DNA of 64,000 bases from contig NZ_JAQGNT010000009.1 in assembly GCF_028291725.1 (NCBI RefSeq), positions 91,759-155,758 of the forward strand, read 5' to 3'. Numbering within the stretch: the stretch's first letter is position 1; each line of letters starts with the position of its first letter. Source of the DNA: Hydrocarboniphaga sp. (GTDB taxonomy: Bacteria; Pseudomonadota; Gammaproteobacteria; Nevskiales; Nevskiaceae). The position numbers and the translations under genes were made by a program. The notes beneath the pieces were generated by a model. The model saw only the letters and a program-made list of their open reading frames with translations, did no database searches and was not told the origin of the DNA. Below, in pieces: positions 24,530-33,932 of the stretch.

Positions 24530-27229
24530 CTACTCGTCGTTCGGCCCTTCCAGCGGAGCCGCCGTATCGTCGATCGCCACCTCGTCCTCGGCCTCGATCT
24601 CGATGCGGTCGACACCGACCAGGCGATCACCCGGATTCGGCTTCATCAGGCGCACGCCCTGGGTGTTGCGGCCCATGGTGCGCACATCGGTGGCCTTGAA
24701 GCGGATCAGGTTCGCGGACTCGGAGATCAGCATCACCTGGTGGCCGTCGGTAACCTCGATCGCGCCGATCAGATTGCCGGTCTTGTCGGTCAGCGACTGC
24801 GCGATCACGCCCATGCCGCCGCGGCCGCGCAGCGGGAACTGGTCGATCGGCGTGCGTTTGCCGTAGCCGAGTTCGGACGCGGTCAGGATGTCGGCGCGCG
24901 CCTCACCGACGGCCTCCGGCGACACCACGATCAGCGCGATGATCTGCGCATGCGCCGGCAGCGCTTCTTCCGCGGTCTCGGTCTCGGCGCCTTCACCGGA
25001 CTCGTCACCCGCCGCCTCGTCGCGACGCACCAGGCGCATGCCGCGCACGCCGGTCGCGGTACGGCCCATCGCACGCACATCGTTCTCGTTGAAGCGGATC
25101 ACGCGGCCGGCGTCGCTGAACATCAGCACGTCGCTGTTGCCGGTGGTCAGCGCGACGCCGACCAGCGAGTCGTCGACACGCAGATCCAGCGCGATGATGC
25201 CGTTGCTGCGGATGTTCGCAAACGAGGCCAGATCGGTCTTCTTGACCGTGCCCAGGCGCGTCGCCATGAAGATGTAGCGCGGCGAGCCGTCCTCGTTCTC
25301 GAACTTCTTGACCGACAGCACCGCGCTGATCTTCTCGCCGGCTTCGAGCGGCAACAGATTGACGAACGGCCGGCCGCGCGAACCGCGCGAACCGCCGGGT
25401 AGCTCGAACACGCGCAGCTTGTAGACCTTGCCGGTGGAACCGAAGCACAGCAGCCAGTCATGCGTATGCGCGACCCACAGCCGGTCGACGAAATCTTCCT
25501 GTTTGTTGGCGGTAGCGAGCTTGCCGCGGCCGCCGCGCTTCTGCGCCTGGTACTCGGTCAGCGGCACGCTCTTGACGTAGCCTTCGTGGCTCAGCGTGAC
25601 GACCATGTCCTGCGGCGCGATCAGGTCTTCGCGCGCCATGTTCAGCGCGGCGTCGGTGATCTCGGTGCGGCGCTCGTCGCCGTACTGTTCCTTGACCGCG
25701 AGCAACTCGTCGCGAATCACCGTCAGCAGGCGATCCTCCGAGGCGAGGATGTCGAGGTAGTCGATGATGGAGTCGAGCAGCTCCTTGAACTCGTTGTGGA
25801 TCTTGTCCTGCTCCAAACCGGTCAGGCGCGACAGACGCATTTCCAGGATGGCCGAGGACTGCGCGTCGGACAGGCGATAAGACGCCACGCCGTTGTCGTC
25901 GATGATGCCGAACTCGACGGCCAGATCTTCCGGACGCGAGGCCGACGAGTCGGCACGCGCCAGCAGCGTCGTGACCAGGCCCGCGTCCCAGGTGCGGGCC
26001 ATCATCTTGATCTTGGCTTCGGCGGAATTCGGCGAGCTGCGGATCAGCTCGATCATCTCGTCGATGTTGGCCAGCGCAACCGCCAGGCCTTCCAAAATGT
26101 GTGCGCGCTTGCGCGCTTCGCGCAGCAGGTAACGCGTGCGGCGCGTGACCACTTCGCGGCGATGGCGCACGAAGATTTCGAGCAGCGACTTCAGCGACAG
26201 CGTCTTCGGCTGGCCGCCGTCGAGCGCGACCATGTTGATGCCGAACGTGACCTGCAGGGAGGTATGCTGGAACAGGTTGTTCAGCACGACTTCTTCGTTC
26301 TCGCCGCGCTTGAGCTCGATGTAGACGCGCATGCCGTCCTTGTCTGACTCGTCGCGAATCTCCGCGATGCCCTCGACTTTCTTCTCTTTGACCAGCTCGG
26401 CGATGCGCTCCTGCAGACGCGCCTTGTTCACCTGGTACGGCAGCTCGGTGACGATGATCGCCTGCTTGTCGCTGCCCACGGTTTCGAAATGGGTACGCGC
26501 GCGTATCACGATGCGTCCGCGGCCGGTATCGTAGGCTTCGGTCAGGCCGTGCGCGTCCAGAATCAGGCCGGCGGTGGGGAAATCCGGCGCCGGGATCAGC
26601 TTCATCAGACCGGCGGTGTCGATGTCCGGGTTGTCGATCAGCGCGATGCAGCCGGCGATCACTTCGCCCAGGTTGTGCGGCGGGATATTGGTGGCGAGGC
26701 CGACCGCAATACCCGCCGAGCCGTTGACCAGCAGCTGCGGCACGCGCGTCGGCAGCACCAGCGGCTCGATGTCTTTCTCGTCGTAGTTCGGGACGAAATC
26801 GACGGTCTCGGAATCGAGGTCGGCCAGCATCTCCGAGGTCAGCCGCGCCATCCGGCATTCGGTGTAGCGCATTGCCGCGGCGCGATCGCCGTCGACCGAG
26901 CCGAAGTTGCCCTGGCCATCGACCAGCAGGTAGCGCATCGAGAACGGCTGAGCCAGGCGCACCAGCGCGTCGTAGGCAGCGGTGTCGCCGTGCGGGTGGT
27001 ACTTGCCGATGACGTCGCCGACCACGCGCGCGCACTTGATGTACGGGCGGTTCCAGGTGTTGTTGAGCTGGCTCATCGCATACAGGATGCGGCGATGCAC
27101 CGGCTTCAGGCCGTCCCGGGCATCCGGGAGAGCTCGGCCGACGATTACGCTCATCGCGTAATCCAGATACGAACGCCGCATCTCGTCTTCGAGATTAACG
27201 GACAGCACTTCCTTGGCGAATTCAGTCAT
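24530..27229 (-). CDS. gyrA: DNA gyrase subunit A
   Basis: GyrA is the DNA-cleaving subunit of gyrase. The 899-aa protein has the active-site Tyr122 ([12 protein letters not shown]) and a quinolone-determining region with Thr83 and Asp87 ([10 protein letters not shown]) in E. coli numbering; Thr83 is also the wild-type residue of P. aeruginosa. The C-terminal beta-pinwheel carries the GyrA box QKRGGRGK and later degenerate copies. An acidic C-terminal tail and an internal acidic linker ([15 protein letters not shown]) are present. Confidence 0.98.
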   Translation of the reverse strand: MTEFAKEVLSVNLEDEMRRSYLDYAMSVIVGRALPDARDGLKPVHRRILYAMSQLNNTWNRPYIKCARVVGDVIGKYHPHGDTAAYDALVRLAQPFSMRYLLVDGQGNFGSVDGDRAAAMRYTECRMARLTSEMLADLDSETVDFVPNYDEKDIEPLVLPTRVPQLLVNGSAGIAVGLATNIPPHNLGEVIAGCIALIDNPDIDTAGLMKLIPAPDFPTAGLILDAHGLTEAYDTGRGRIVIRARTHFETVGSDKQAIIVTELPYQVNKARLQERIAELVKEKKVEGIAEIRDESDKDGMRVYIELKRGENEEVVLNNLFQHTSLQVTFGINMVALDGGQPKTLSLKSLLEIFVRHRREVVTRRTRYLLREARKRAHILEGLAVALANIDEMIELIRSSPNSAEAKIKMMARTWDAGLVTTLLARADSSASRPEDLAVEFGIIDDNGVASYRLSDAQSSAILEMRLSRLTGLEQDKIHNEFKELLDSIIDYLDILASEDRLLTVIRDELLAVKEQYGDERRTEITDAALNMAREDLIAPQDMVVTLSHEGYVKSVPLTEYQAQKRGGRGKLATANKQEDFVDRLWVAHTHDWLLCFGSTGKVYKLRVFELPGGSRGSRGRPFVNLLPLEAGEKISAVLSVKKFENEDGSPRYIFMATRLGTVKKTDLASFANIRSNGIIALDLRVDDSLVGVALTTGNSDVLMFSDAGRVIRFNENDVRAMGRTATGVRGMRLVRRDEAAGDESGEGAETETAEEALPAHAQIIALIVVSPEAVGEARADILTASELGYGKRTPIDQFPLRGRGGMGVIAQSLTDKTGNLIGAIEVTDGHQVMLISESANLIRFKATDVRTMGRNTQGVRLMKPNPGDRLVGVDRIEIEAEDEVAIDDTAAPLEGPNDE

Positions 27230-27303
27230 TGCGCAATAGCGGGCTCGGGCGGCTGTTAGAAGGCCGCCTCGTATAGTCGGAGGGCTGAAGCAATATGCAG
27301 CAA

Positions 27304-27309
27304 ATTATA
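27304..27309 (-). promoter_or_regulatory. extended -10 promoter of gyrA
   Basis: On the minus strand TGTTATAAT gives an extended -10 box (TGnTATAAT) 75 bp before the gyrA ATG. No good -35 hexamer is visible. The leader contains a GGCGGC...GCCGCC stem (27255-27275), which might respond to supercoiling or translation. Confidence 0.55.
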
Positions 27310-27407
27310 ACACGCGCAGCCCCGCAATGACGCTATAGACGCACAGAGACTGGAGGCTGTAGGGGGATAGTCGGATGAGCCTGGGGCTCGAATCTGCAGC
27401 GCTTAAG

Positions 27408-27425
27408 CCGGTCAGCTGACCGGCC
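27408..27425. repeat. perfect 18-bp palindrome after the DUF3309 gene
   Basis: GCCGGTCAGCTGACCGGC, a perfect dyad 26 bp beyond the DUF3309 stop. No T-run follows on the minus strand, so it is at best a weak terminator; it could be an operator or 3' mRNA stabiliser. Confidence 0.5.
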
Positions 27426-27451
27426 CGACGTACCGAGGTGCTGCGGGAGGC

Positions 27452-27610
27452 TCAGATGGCACCCATGAAAACCAGTACCAGCACCACGATCAGCACAGTG
27501 CCCAGACCTCCTGCGGGATAGTAACCCCAAGAGCGGCTGTGCGAGTGCACCGGCAGCGCACCGACCAGCAACAGCAGCAACACGATCAGCAATATGGTTC
27601 CGAGTGCCAT
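27452..27610 (-). CDS. DUF3309 family small membrane protein
   Basis: This 52-residue gene is absent from the ORF track because of its size. It translates from ATG 27610 as MALGTILLIVLLLLLVGALP, then HSRSWGYYPAGGLGTVL and a second hydrophobic helix ending FMGAI. This is the DUF3309 pattern: two membrane helices joined by a loop with HSRSWGY. A ribosome-binding site (AAGGGAG) lies 6 bp upstream. Function is unknown in the family. It lies alone between trpB and gyrA; an 18-bp palindrome (27408-27425) follows it. Confidence 0.9.
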   Translation of the reverse strand: MALGTILLIVLLLLLVGALPVHSHSRSWGYYPAGGLGTVLIVVLVLVFMGAI

Positions 27611-27699
27611 CACAATCTCCCTTTGCCTAATTGGCCCGAATGGGTAGGAGCAAAGGTAGCGATGTGATGCTGAACGCCCGGCATTGCGGCGACGTCATC

Positions 27700-27777
27700 G
27701 TAGGTTGGGGTGAGCGCAGCGAACCCCAACATTCGTCCGCGCTGATGTTGGGGTTCGCTGCGCTCACCCCAACCTAC
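27700..27777. repeat. REPIN-like palindrome, family A (copy 2)
   Basis: Same arms as copy 1 (GTAGGTTGGGGTGAGCGCAG ... CTGCGCTCACCCCAACCTAC) with a different loop (attcgtccgcgctga). It lies 5 bp beyond the trpB stop, where trpA would be expected in many relatives. Confidence 0.9.
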
Positions 27778-27782
27778 GAGTA

Positions 27783-28985
27783 TTAGCCGAGCGTGATGCC
27801 CTCGAGCTTGGCGACCGTGAAGATGTCCTTGTCACCGCGACCAGACAGATTCACGACGATGTTCTCATCGGGCCGCATCGATGGCGCCAGCAGCTTGGCG
27901 TAGGCGACCGCGTGGGCGGATTCCAGTGCCGGAATGATGCCTTCGCGGCGCGCGCACTCATGGAACGCGGCCAGCGCCGCGTCATCGTTGATTGCGGAGT
28001 ATTGCACGCGTCCCAGATCCTTCAGCCAGGAATGCTCGGGGCCGACGCCCGGATAATCCAGGCCGGCCGAGATCGAATGCGTGCCCTGAATCTGGCCGTT
28101 CTCGTCGGCCATGATGTAGGTGCGATTGCCATGCAGCACGCCGGGCTTGCCGGCGGACAGCGGCGCCGCATGCCGCCCGGTCTCGATGCCGTCGCCGCCC
28201 GCTTCGACGCCATACATCTTGACTTCGTCGAAACCGATGAACGGGTGGAACAGGCCAATCGCATTGGAGCCGCCGCCGACGCAGGCGACCAGTGCATCCG
28301 GTAGCCGGCCCATCTGCTCGCGCGACTGAGCGATCACTTCGCGGCCGACCACGGCATTGAAGTCGCGCACCAGCATCGGGTAAGGATGCGGGCCGGCGAC
28401 CGTGCCGATGATGTAGAAGGTGTCGTCGACATTGGTCACCCAGTCGCGCATCGCCTCGTTCAGCGCGTCCTTCAAGGTGCGCGTGCCCGAGGTCACCGGC
28501 ACCACTTCGGCGCCGAGCAGCTTCATCCGGTAGACGTTCGGCGACTGGCGCTCGATGTCGTCGGCGCCCATGTAGACCACGCACTTCAGCCCGAGACGCG
28601 CGGCGATCGTCGCGGTCGCGACGCCATGCTGGCAGGCGCCGGTCTCGGCGATGATCCGGGTCTTGCCCAGATGCTTGGCCAGCAGCGCCTGACCGACCGT
28701 GTTGTTGACCTTGTGCGCGCCGGTGTGGTTCAGGTCTTCGCGCTTGAGCCAGATGCGCGCACCGCCCCAGGCCTTGGTCAGACGATCCGCCGGATACAGC
28801 GGCGACGGCCGGCCGACATAGTGTTTCAGGTCGAAATCGAGCTCCGCCTGGAACTTCGGGTCGGCCTTGAACTGTTCGTAGGCCTCCTCCAGCTGGCGCA
28901 GCGGCTCCATCAGGGTTTCGGCGACGAAACGGCCGCCATAGGGGCCGAAATGACCGCGCGCATCGGGGTACTGTTCGTATTTCAT
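27783..28985 (-). CDS. trpB: tryptophan synthase beta subunit
   Basis: TrpB condenses indole with serine using PLP. The 400-aa protein has the PLP Lys in [10 protein letters not shown] and the phosphate loop [10 protein letters not shown], plus the N-terminal [12 protein letters not shown]. It follows trpF by one base between stop and start. The partner trpA, which usually follows, is not in the window; the next genes are DUF3309 and gyrA. Confidence 0.97.
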   Translation of the reverse strand: MKYEQYPDARGHFGPYGGRFVAETLMEPLRQLEEAYEQFKADPKFQAELDFDLKHYVGRPSPLYPADRLTKAWGGARIWLKREDLNHTGAHKVNNTVGQALLAKHLGKTRIIAETGACQHGVATATIAARLGLKCVVYMGADDIERQSPNVYRMKLLGAEVVPVTSGTRTLKDALNEAMRDWVTNVDDTFYIIGTVAGPHPYPMLVRDFNAVVGREVIAQSREQMGRLPDALVACVGGGSNAIGLFHPFIGFDEVKMYGVEAGGDGIETGRHAAPLSAGKPGVLHGNRTYIMADENGQIQGTHSISAGLDYPGVGPEHSWLKDLGRVQYSAINDDAALAAFHECARREGIIPALESAHAVAYAKLLAPSMRPDENIVVNLSGRGDKDIFTVAKLEGITLG

Positions 28986-28986
28986 T

Positions 28987-29631
28987 TTAGGGTGACTGAA
29001 GGTCGGCGCGGCGGACCGCGTCGACGAAAGCCCGCATCAGCGCGGGATCCTTGATGCCCGGCGCCGACTCGATTCCGCTGGATACATCCACGGCCGGCGG
29101 GGCCGCCATTGTAACCGCCTGGGCGACGTTGACCGGGCTCAGCCCACCGGCCAGCACCCAGGATTTGCTCAAGCCACGCGGTGACCGCGACCAATCGAAG
29201 CGGTGCCCGGTACCGCCCAGAGCACCGGGAGCGTGGCTGTCCAGCAGCAGTCCGCGCGCTCGTGAATAGCGCCGGCACCAGTCTTCCAGATCCTGGCTCT
29301 CGGCCATCGGCACAGCCTTCAGATACGGCCGCGCCCAGCGTTCGCAGAACAGCGGCGATTCCTGCCCGTGAAACTGCAGCAAGTCAGGTTCGATACGGTC
29401 GATGACCTCGGCGACCAGCGCCTCGTCGGCATCGCGAAAGAGCGCGACGACGCTGACGAAGACCGGCACACGGCGGCGCAGCTCGGCGGCGGCGGCCAGC
29501 GACACCACACGCTGGCTGCGGCTGTCGAAGATCAGGCCGACCGCATCCACCCCCAGGCTCAACGCGATGTCGAGATCCTCGGCGCGGGTGAATCCGCAGA
29601 ACTTGATACGTGTCGGGATACGTGTCGGCAA
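28987..29631 (-). CDS. trpF: phosphoribosylanthranilate isomerase
   Basis: TrpF catalyses the Amadori rearrangement in tryptophan synthesis. The 214-aa beta/alpha barrel has [23 protein letters not shown] with the catalytic Cys, QFHGQE, and [13 protein letters not shown] with [15 protein letters not shown] at the phosphate site. The only start in frame is TTG 29631; the first residues MPTRIPTRI come from a perfect 12-bp tandem duplication (29605-29628). It lies between truA and trpB. Confidence 0.95.
   Translation of the reverse strand: MPTRIPTRIKFCGFTRAEDLDIALSLGVDAVGLIFDSRSQRVVSLAAAAELRRRVPVFVSVVALFRDADEALVAEVIDRIEPDLLQFHGQESPLFCERWARPYLKAVPMAESQDLEDWCRRYSRARGLLLDSHAPGALGGTGHRFDWSRSPRGLSKSWVLAGGLSPVNVAQAVTMAAPPAVDVSSGIESAPGIKDPALMRAFVDAVRRADLQSP
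29605..29628. repeat. 12-bp tandem duplication at the trpF start
   Basis: GATACGTGTCGG occurs twice in direct succession, encoding the PTRI-PTRI repeat right after the TTG start codon. It looks like a recent slippage duplication. Confidence 0.85.
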
Positions 29632-29670
29632 GGCAGCTTCGCGTCGGGCAGTTGGAGACAGGACAACCGC

Positions 29671-30450
29671 TCAGGGCAACCAGAATTCCTGCGCGGCCGG
29701 AATGCCGAATTCGGACGGATAGTCGGCAGCCACAAAGTATAGCCCCTGGGCCGGTGCGGTCATGCCGGCGCGAGTGCGGTCGCGGCCGGCCAGCACCTCG
29801 GCGACCCAGGCTTCGGAGCGACGTCCGCTGCCAACCTCGATCAGCGTACCGGCGATGTTGCGCACCATGTGATGCAGGAACGCGTTGGCGCGGATGTCCA
29901 GCAGCACGAAGTCGTTTTCGCGATGTACGGCGATGTCGGTGATGCAGCGCATCGGCGTGTTCGACTGGCACTGAGATCCGCGGAACGCCGAAAAATCGAG
30001 TTCACCGGCCAGGTGCTGTGCGGCACGATGCATGGCATCGGCATCCAGTGTCCAGGCCAGCCAGGCCGCGCGATCACTGAGCAGCGCCGAGCGAGCGCGA
30101 CTGTTGTGCATCACGTAGCGATAGCGGCGTGCGACCGCGCTGTGCCGTGCGTGGAAATCGTCGCGCACGGCCTGTACCCAGCGCAGCGAAATATCCGCCG
30201 GCAGATTCGCGTTGGTGCCGAGGAGCCAGGCATAAGGACTGCGAACCGACAGCGAATCGAAGTGGATGACCTGCGCATAGCCATGCACGCCGGCATCGGT
30301 ACGGCCGGCTGCCGAAATGGCGACCGGATGCGCTGCGACCCTGGACAGCGCGGCTTCGAGTTCGCCCTGCACCGAGATCGCATGCGGCTGCGATTGCCAT
30401 CCCGAATAACGCGTGCCGACGTATTCGACCGCGGCCGCCCAACGCGTCAT
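29671..30450 (-). CDS. truA: tRNA pseudouridine(38-40) synthase TruA
   Basis: TruA isomerises uridines 38-40 of the tRNA anticodon arm. The 259-aa protein has the catalytic Asp in SAAGRTDAGVHGYAQV, then NANLPADISL and ANAFLHHMVRNIAGTLIEVG. The ORF track extends the frame into fimV; the ATG at 30450 (MTRWAAAVEYVGTRYSGWQ) is the natural start. It follows fimV by 16 bp, a conserved pair in Pseudomonas-like genomes. Confidence 0.95.
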   Translation of the reverse strand: MTRWAAAVEYVGTRYSGWQSQPHAISVQGELEAALSRVAAHPVAISAAGRTDAGVHGYAQVIHFDSLSVRSPYAWLLGTNANLPADISLRWVQAVRDDFHARHSAVARRYRYVMHNSRARSALLSDRAAWLAWTLDADAMHRAAQHLAGELDFSAFRGSQCQSNTPMRCITDIAVHRENDFVLLDIRANAFLHHMVRNIAGTLIEVGSGRRSEAWVAEVLAGRDRTRAGMTAPAQGLYFVAADYPSEFGIPAAQEFWLP

Positions 30451-30466
30451 CCGGACGAAATCCCGC

Positions 30467-32680
30467 CTAGAGCGGCAGTCGCTGCAGCAGAGACTGCGCG
30501 TCGGCCTGCTGCGCGGCATTGCCCTGCAGTGCCACCTCGGCGAGCAGATCGCGCGCCATCTGCTTGTCGCCCATGTCCAGATAGGCACGCGCCAGATCGA
30601 GCTTGGTGCCGACTTCGTCGTCGGTCGAGATCTCGACTTCGGGCTCGGCCTCGTAAAGATCGATGTCGGACGGATCGATATCGGGCAGTGCTTCGAACGC
30701 CACCACGCCGGGATCCGACAGATCGAGCGCCGCCGGCGCGGCGCCGGACGTCGAGGGCGACGAACCTCGCCAATGGGTCTGCGTATGCCAGGTCGACACA
30801 TCGACCGGCGCACTGGCGTCGAACTGGCTCAACTCGAATTCGAGCAGATTGTCGTTCCTGGCTGCGGGCGTCTCCGGAGGAGCCGGCATCTCTAGCATCG
30901 GCTCGAGTCGGAACTCGACGCCGTTTCCGTGATGTTCGGCCCGAATCAGCTCGGCATCGGTCTCGCCACGAAACAGCGTCGCATCCGGGCACAACTGGCC
31001 GCCCATGAATACCAGGCGGCCCCACTCCGACGGCCCGACGCGCGGCTGGATCTGCAGCGCCAGTGCTTCAAAGTCAGCTGCCCGCCCCGCAGCGAAATAG
31101 GTCTCGGCCAGCTTCATCTGCAGGTCGTTGCGTTCGGGCTCGTTCGTGCTCGCCTCGAGCAGACCGCGCACCGCCTCGTCGTAAAGGCCATAGGACAAAT
31201 GGAAGTCCGCTTCGGCCAGCGGATCGAGCTCATCCAGCGAAGGCTGAGCGCCTGTGATCGAAGTCGCGAGGTCGATATCGGCCGGATGCGCGTCTTCGCC
31301 CTCGATCGGCGAGACTTCGGCCATGGGCTCGGCTTCGGCCTGCGGCAGGTCGATGATCGCCTCACTTGCAATCGCAGCCTCGGTCGGCAGCTCGGGCGGC
31401 GCCTCCGGGCTGACAAGCACGAGCGGCTCGCCGGCCGGCAACGCAGCAAGCTCGACCTCCGGCTCGATCGCCGTGGCCGCGGCAGCGAGCGGAGCCGCCG
31501 CCACCGGCACGTCGCTGCGAACCGGCACTGCAGGCGGCAGGCGGCGACGGCGCCACAAAACCCATACCGCCAGCAGCGCCAGCACCAACAGAACCAGCGC
31601 CCACGGCAGCGGATACGACGCGGGCGGCGCAGGCGGTGCGGGCGTGGCTGCCGGCGGTGTCGCGGGCGCCGGAGTTGCAGCCGGAACCGGAGTTTCGGCC
31701 GGTGCCGCATCGGCGGCGGCAGTTGGAGCGGCTGCATCGACGGCGCCGGGCGGCGCCGGGCTTGCAGCCTCGGTTCCGGCGGGCGCTTCCGGCACCGCGG
31801 CCGGCACAATCGGAGTCTCTGCTGCCACGACCGCAGGCGCTTCGGCGACGGCGGCCGGCTTGGCCGGTGCAGCCGCCGCGGCACCGCTCACGGCGGCAGA
31901 CGACGAAGTACGCAGAGCCTGCACGCGACGGCGCGCTTCGATCTCGGGCACGGCCCGCATTTCATCGACGCTCGGCACACGCAGCACCGAGCCGATCAAC
32001 AGGCCATTGATGCCGCCGATGAAAGCCTGAGGATTGGCGGTGTACAGGGCCAGCATCGTCTGGTCCATCGAGACCAGCGATGGATCGGGGCGCAACTTCG
32101 ACGCGACGCTCCAGAACGTCTGTCCGGATCGGATCGGGCCATAGCTCCGGGGTTGCTGCTGCTGCGCGCTGGCGGCTGCATCGGATGTCGGAACCGCGTC
32201 GTCGGTCGTGGGCACGTCGGCGGGCGCAAACGATCCGGCTTTGGCGGTCTCATAGACGCGGCCCGGCGCAGCCGCGCCGGACTCGGGGGCGTTCGGCCCG
32301 CTCGGCGGCAGATCCAGCAGCACCGAATAGCCGCGCAGCACACGGCTGTTGCCGGCGCGAGCCTCCACCAGCAAGGCGATGAAGGGCTCGCGCGCGATCT
32401 CGTCGCTGCTGATCCTGACTTTCGATCCGATGACGCTGAACTTGAGGCTGGACAGGTAATCACCGCGTTCGACTCCGGCTTTCTCGAAGTCCGCTGGCGA
32501 GGCCAGTTGCACGCGCAGACCTTCCGCCTCGTCCTGGCTCAGAGACGTCAGCGGAATCGTCGCGGACAAGGCCTGATTCAAATGCGACGCGACCTGAATC
32601 TCGCCCAGCCCCAGGGAATAGGCGGCGGTGCAGAAAAGACCAGCCAGCAGCGCCGTCCCCTTAGCCAGTCTTTGCAGCAT
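30467..32680 (-). CDS. fimV: FimV-type polar motility / type IV pilus assembly protein
   Basis: FimV is an inner-membrane hub at the cell pole that promotes type IV pilus assembly. The 737-aa protein has a signal peptide, the FimV N-terminal domain (LGEIQVASHLNQALSATIPL) and a LysM-like peptidoglycan-binding region (GPIRSGQTFWSVASKLRPD). An Ala/Pro-rich stretch follows (about 270-360), then one membrane helix (LPWALVLLVLALLAVWVLW) and an acidic cytoplasmic part with a TPR motif. The end is the conserved LDLARAYLDMGDKQMARDLL block. It sits between asd and truA, interrupted by a DUF6683-like gene. Confidence 0.94.
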   Translation of the reverse strand: MLQRLAKGTALLAGLFCTAAYSLGLGEIQVASHLNQALSATIPLTSLSQDEAEGLRVQLASPADFEKAGVERGDYLSSLKFSVIGSKVRISSDEIAREPFIALLVEARAGNSRVLRGYSVLLDLPPSGPNAPESGAAAPGRVYETAKAGSFAPADVPTTDDAVPTSDAAASAQQQQPRSYGPIRSGQTFWSVASKLRPDPSLVSMDQTMLALYTANPQAFIGGINGLLIGSVLRVPSVDEMRAVPEIEARRRVQALRTSSSAAVSGAAAAAPAKPAAVAEAPAVVAAETPIVPAAVPEAPAGTEAASPAPPGAVDAAAPTAAADAAPAETPVPAATPAPATPPAATPAPPAPPASYPLPWALVLLVLALLAVWVLWRRRRLPPAVPVRSDVPVAAAPLAAAATAIEPEVELAALPAGEPLVLVSPEAPPELPTEAAIASEAIIDLPQAEAEPMAEVSPIEGEDAHPADIDLATSITGAQPSLDELDPLAEADFHLSYGLYDEAVRGLLEASTNEPERNDLQMKLAETYFAAGRAADFEALALQIQPRVGPSEWGRLVFMGGQLCPDATLFRGETDAELIRAEHHGNGVEFRLEPMLEMPAPPETPAARNDNLLEFELSQFDASAPVDVSTWHTQTHWRGSSPSTSGAAPAALDLSDPGVVAFEALPDIDPSDIDLYEAEPEVEISTDDEVGTKLDLARAYLDMGDKQMARDLLAEVALQGNAAQQADAQSLLQRLPL

Positions 32681-33068
32681 CTAGGTCTCCGCGCGCCGCC
32701 CGCATCTGCGCGTCTAATTGTGGTCGAGGCCTGCGTCGCGCCGATGGCGCGATCTGCAGTGCCTCATACAGTAGCAAAAGTGCCCCGGCCGCCGGGCCGG
32801 GCCACTGCCCCGCTGGCACCAGCGGCTGGTGCGGCAGGATCAACGGCGCGGGCACCTGGCGCAAGCAACAAGCGGAGCAGCGTCGCCAGAAACGCCAGAG
32901 CCGTTCCGGGCCGGCCGGAATCCGTTCGGCCGCTGATCTAGGGCCTGTTGACATTTAATTGGCCAGCGCAGCGATCAATTAAATGTCAACAGGCCCTAGG
33001 CAGTGGACGAAGGGTTTTCTGAACAGGAGCTTACATCTCATGGCAGCGGTTTTGCTTATAGTCATTCC
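32681..33068. other. 388-bp intergenic region between fimV and the DUF6683-like gene
   Basis: The region is divergent, so it should hold promoters for fimV and for the plus-strand gene. The only clear structure is the 62-bp inverted repeat at 32938-32999. The 97-aa minus-strand ORF (32661-32954) overlaps fimV and shows no recognisable protein character; I do not call it. No convincing -35/-10 pair was found. Confidence 0.6.
32938..32999. repeat. 62-bp perfect inverted repeat (family F)
   Basis: Two perfect 24-bp arms, CTAGGGCCTGTTGACATTTA... and its exact complement ending CAGGCCCTAG, around a 14-base spacer (gccagcgcagcgat). The inner part of the arms is A+T-rich, unlike the flanks. It begins and ends with CTAG-type sequence. 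It could act as a terminator-like hairpin or a small mobile repeat. Confidence 0.85.
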
Positions 33069-33839
33069 ATGGTTTCAAGAAATCGTCGTATTCAATATCT
33101 GATTGGCGCCGCGTTACTCACCTCGTTCGGAGCGCGCGGCCATGCGCAGGCCGTGGACACTGCCGAGCTGTCGGTGCTGTATGCCTCGCCTGCATTCCAG
33201 CAGAGCGTGATGCAGAAAGTCGGCAAGCCGACACTCGCCGCGGGCCAGCGCAGCGTGCTCGGCGCCAGCGCGCCGCCTTCATCGGCCGCAGTGCGCATCT
33301 ACATGCCGGAGACCGTCAGTGCCGACCTCGACTACCAGGCTCAGGAGGGCATCAGCCGCACCTTGCGCGAGCAACTCGCGCGCCGCGTCGTCAATGCCGA
33401 TCCACAACAGGAGCCCGAGGTGCGCACCGCACTGGCCAGCGGCTGGATCTGGCAACAGTTCGATGCGCTGCTGTCCGGCATCGGCTACTCGAGCCGCAAC
33501 CTCGCCGACGTGATGGCCTCGTATTACGTCGGCAGCTGGGAAATCGTCAATCATACGGTCGTGCCGCCCAACTACTTCCGGGCGGTGCGCAATCAGCTCG
33601 CTCGTTCATTGCGGCACAGCCCGGAAATCATTCTTATGAGCGACGCCGAGAAGCAGCGCACCTCGGAAGCGCTCGGCATCCTGACCACGGTCGCCGGCAA
33701 CGGCAGCCAGGAGCTGCTGAAAAAAGGCGATCAGATCGGTTATCTGGCGATGCAGAGCGCGGTCTACGAATCCCTGTTGTTGCAGGGCATCGATCTGAAG
33801 CATCTGACGCTGACGTACCTTGGCTTTCAGCCGAGCTGA
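33069..33839 (+). CDS. secreted DUF6683-like protein
   Basis: The 256-aa protein has a clear signal peptide (RRIQYLIGAALLTSFGARGHAQA). The mature part contains GIGYSSRNLADVMASYYVGSWEI, a pattern I associate with DUF6683 proteins (a GL..NN.ADA.A.YW..AW-like block), followed by a helical C-terminal half with AMQSAVYESLLLQGIDL. No catalytic motif is visible and the function is unknown. It is a single plus-strand gene inserted between asd and fimV, bounded by the family F repeat and a family B REPIN. Family assignment is from memory of the pattern. Confidence 0.65.
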   Translation: MVSRNRRIQYLIGAALLTSFGARGHAQAVDTAELSVLYASPAFQQSVMQKVGKPTLAAGQRSVLGASAPPSSAAVRIYMPETVSADLDYQAQEGISRTLREQLARRVVNADPQQEPEVRTALASGWIWQQFDALLSGIGYSSRNLADVMASYYVGSWEIVNHTVVPPNYFRAVRNQLARSLRHSPEIILMSDAEKQRTSEALGILTTVAGNGSQELLKKGDQIGYLAMQSAVYESLLLQGIDLKHLTLTYLGFQPS

Positions 33840-33853
33840 AATCTCCGCTTAAC

Positions 33854-33932
33854 GTAGGTCGGCAATCCCTTGCCAACATGCCAAGTCGATACGCAATCGA
33901 GGCCTCACGTCGGCAAAGGATTGCCGACCTAC
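33854..33932. repeat. REPIN-like palindrome, family B (copy 2)
   Basis: GTAGGTCGGCAATCCCTTGC on the left, mirrored by GGATTGCCGACCTAC on the right. The left hairpin carries a mismatch (CCAACATG). The last bases CTA(C) form the TAG stop codon of asd (33931-33929). Confidence 0.88.

Noticed and set aside
27333-27530. 65-aa minus-strand ORF near trpB
   Set aside because: It overlaps the better supported DUF3309 gene in another frame and has no recognisable features.
32661-32954. 97-aa minus-strand ORF upstream of fimV
   Set aside because: It overlaps fimV, starts inside the family F inverted repeat and has an Arg/Ala/Pro-rich composition typical of random frames.
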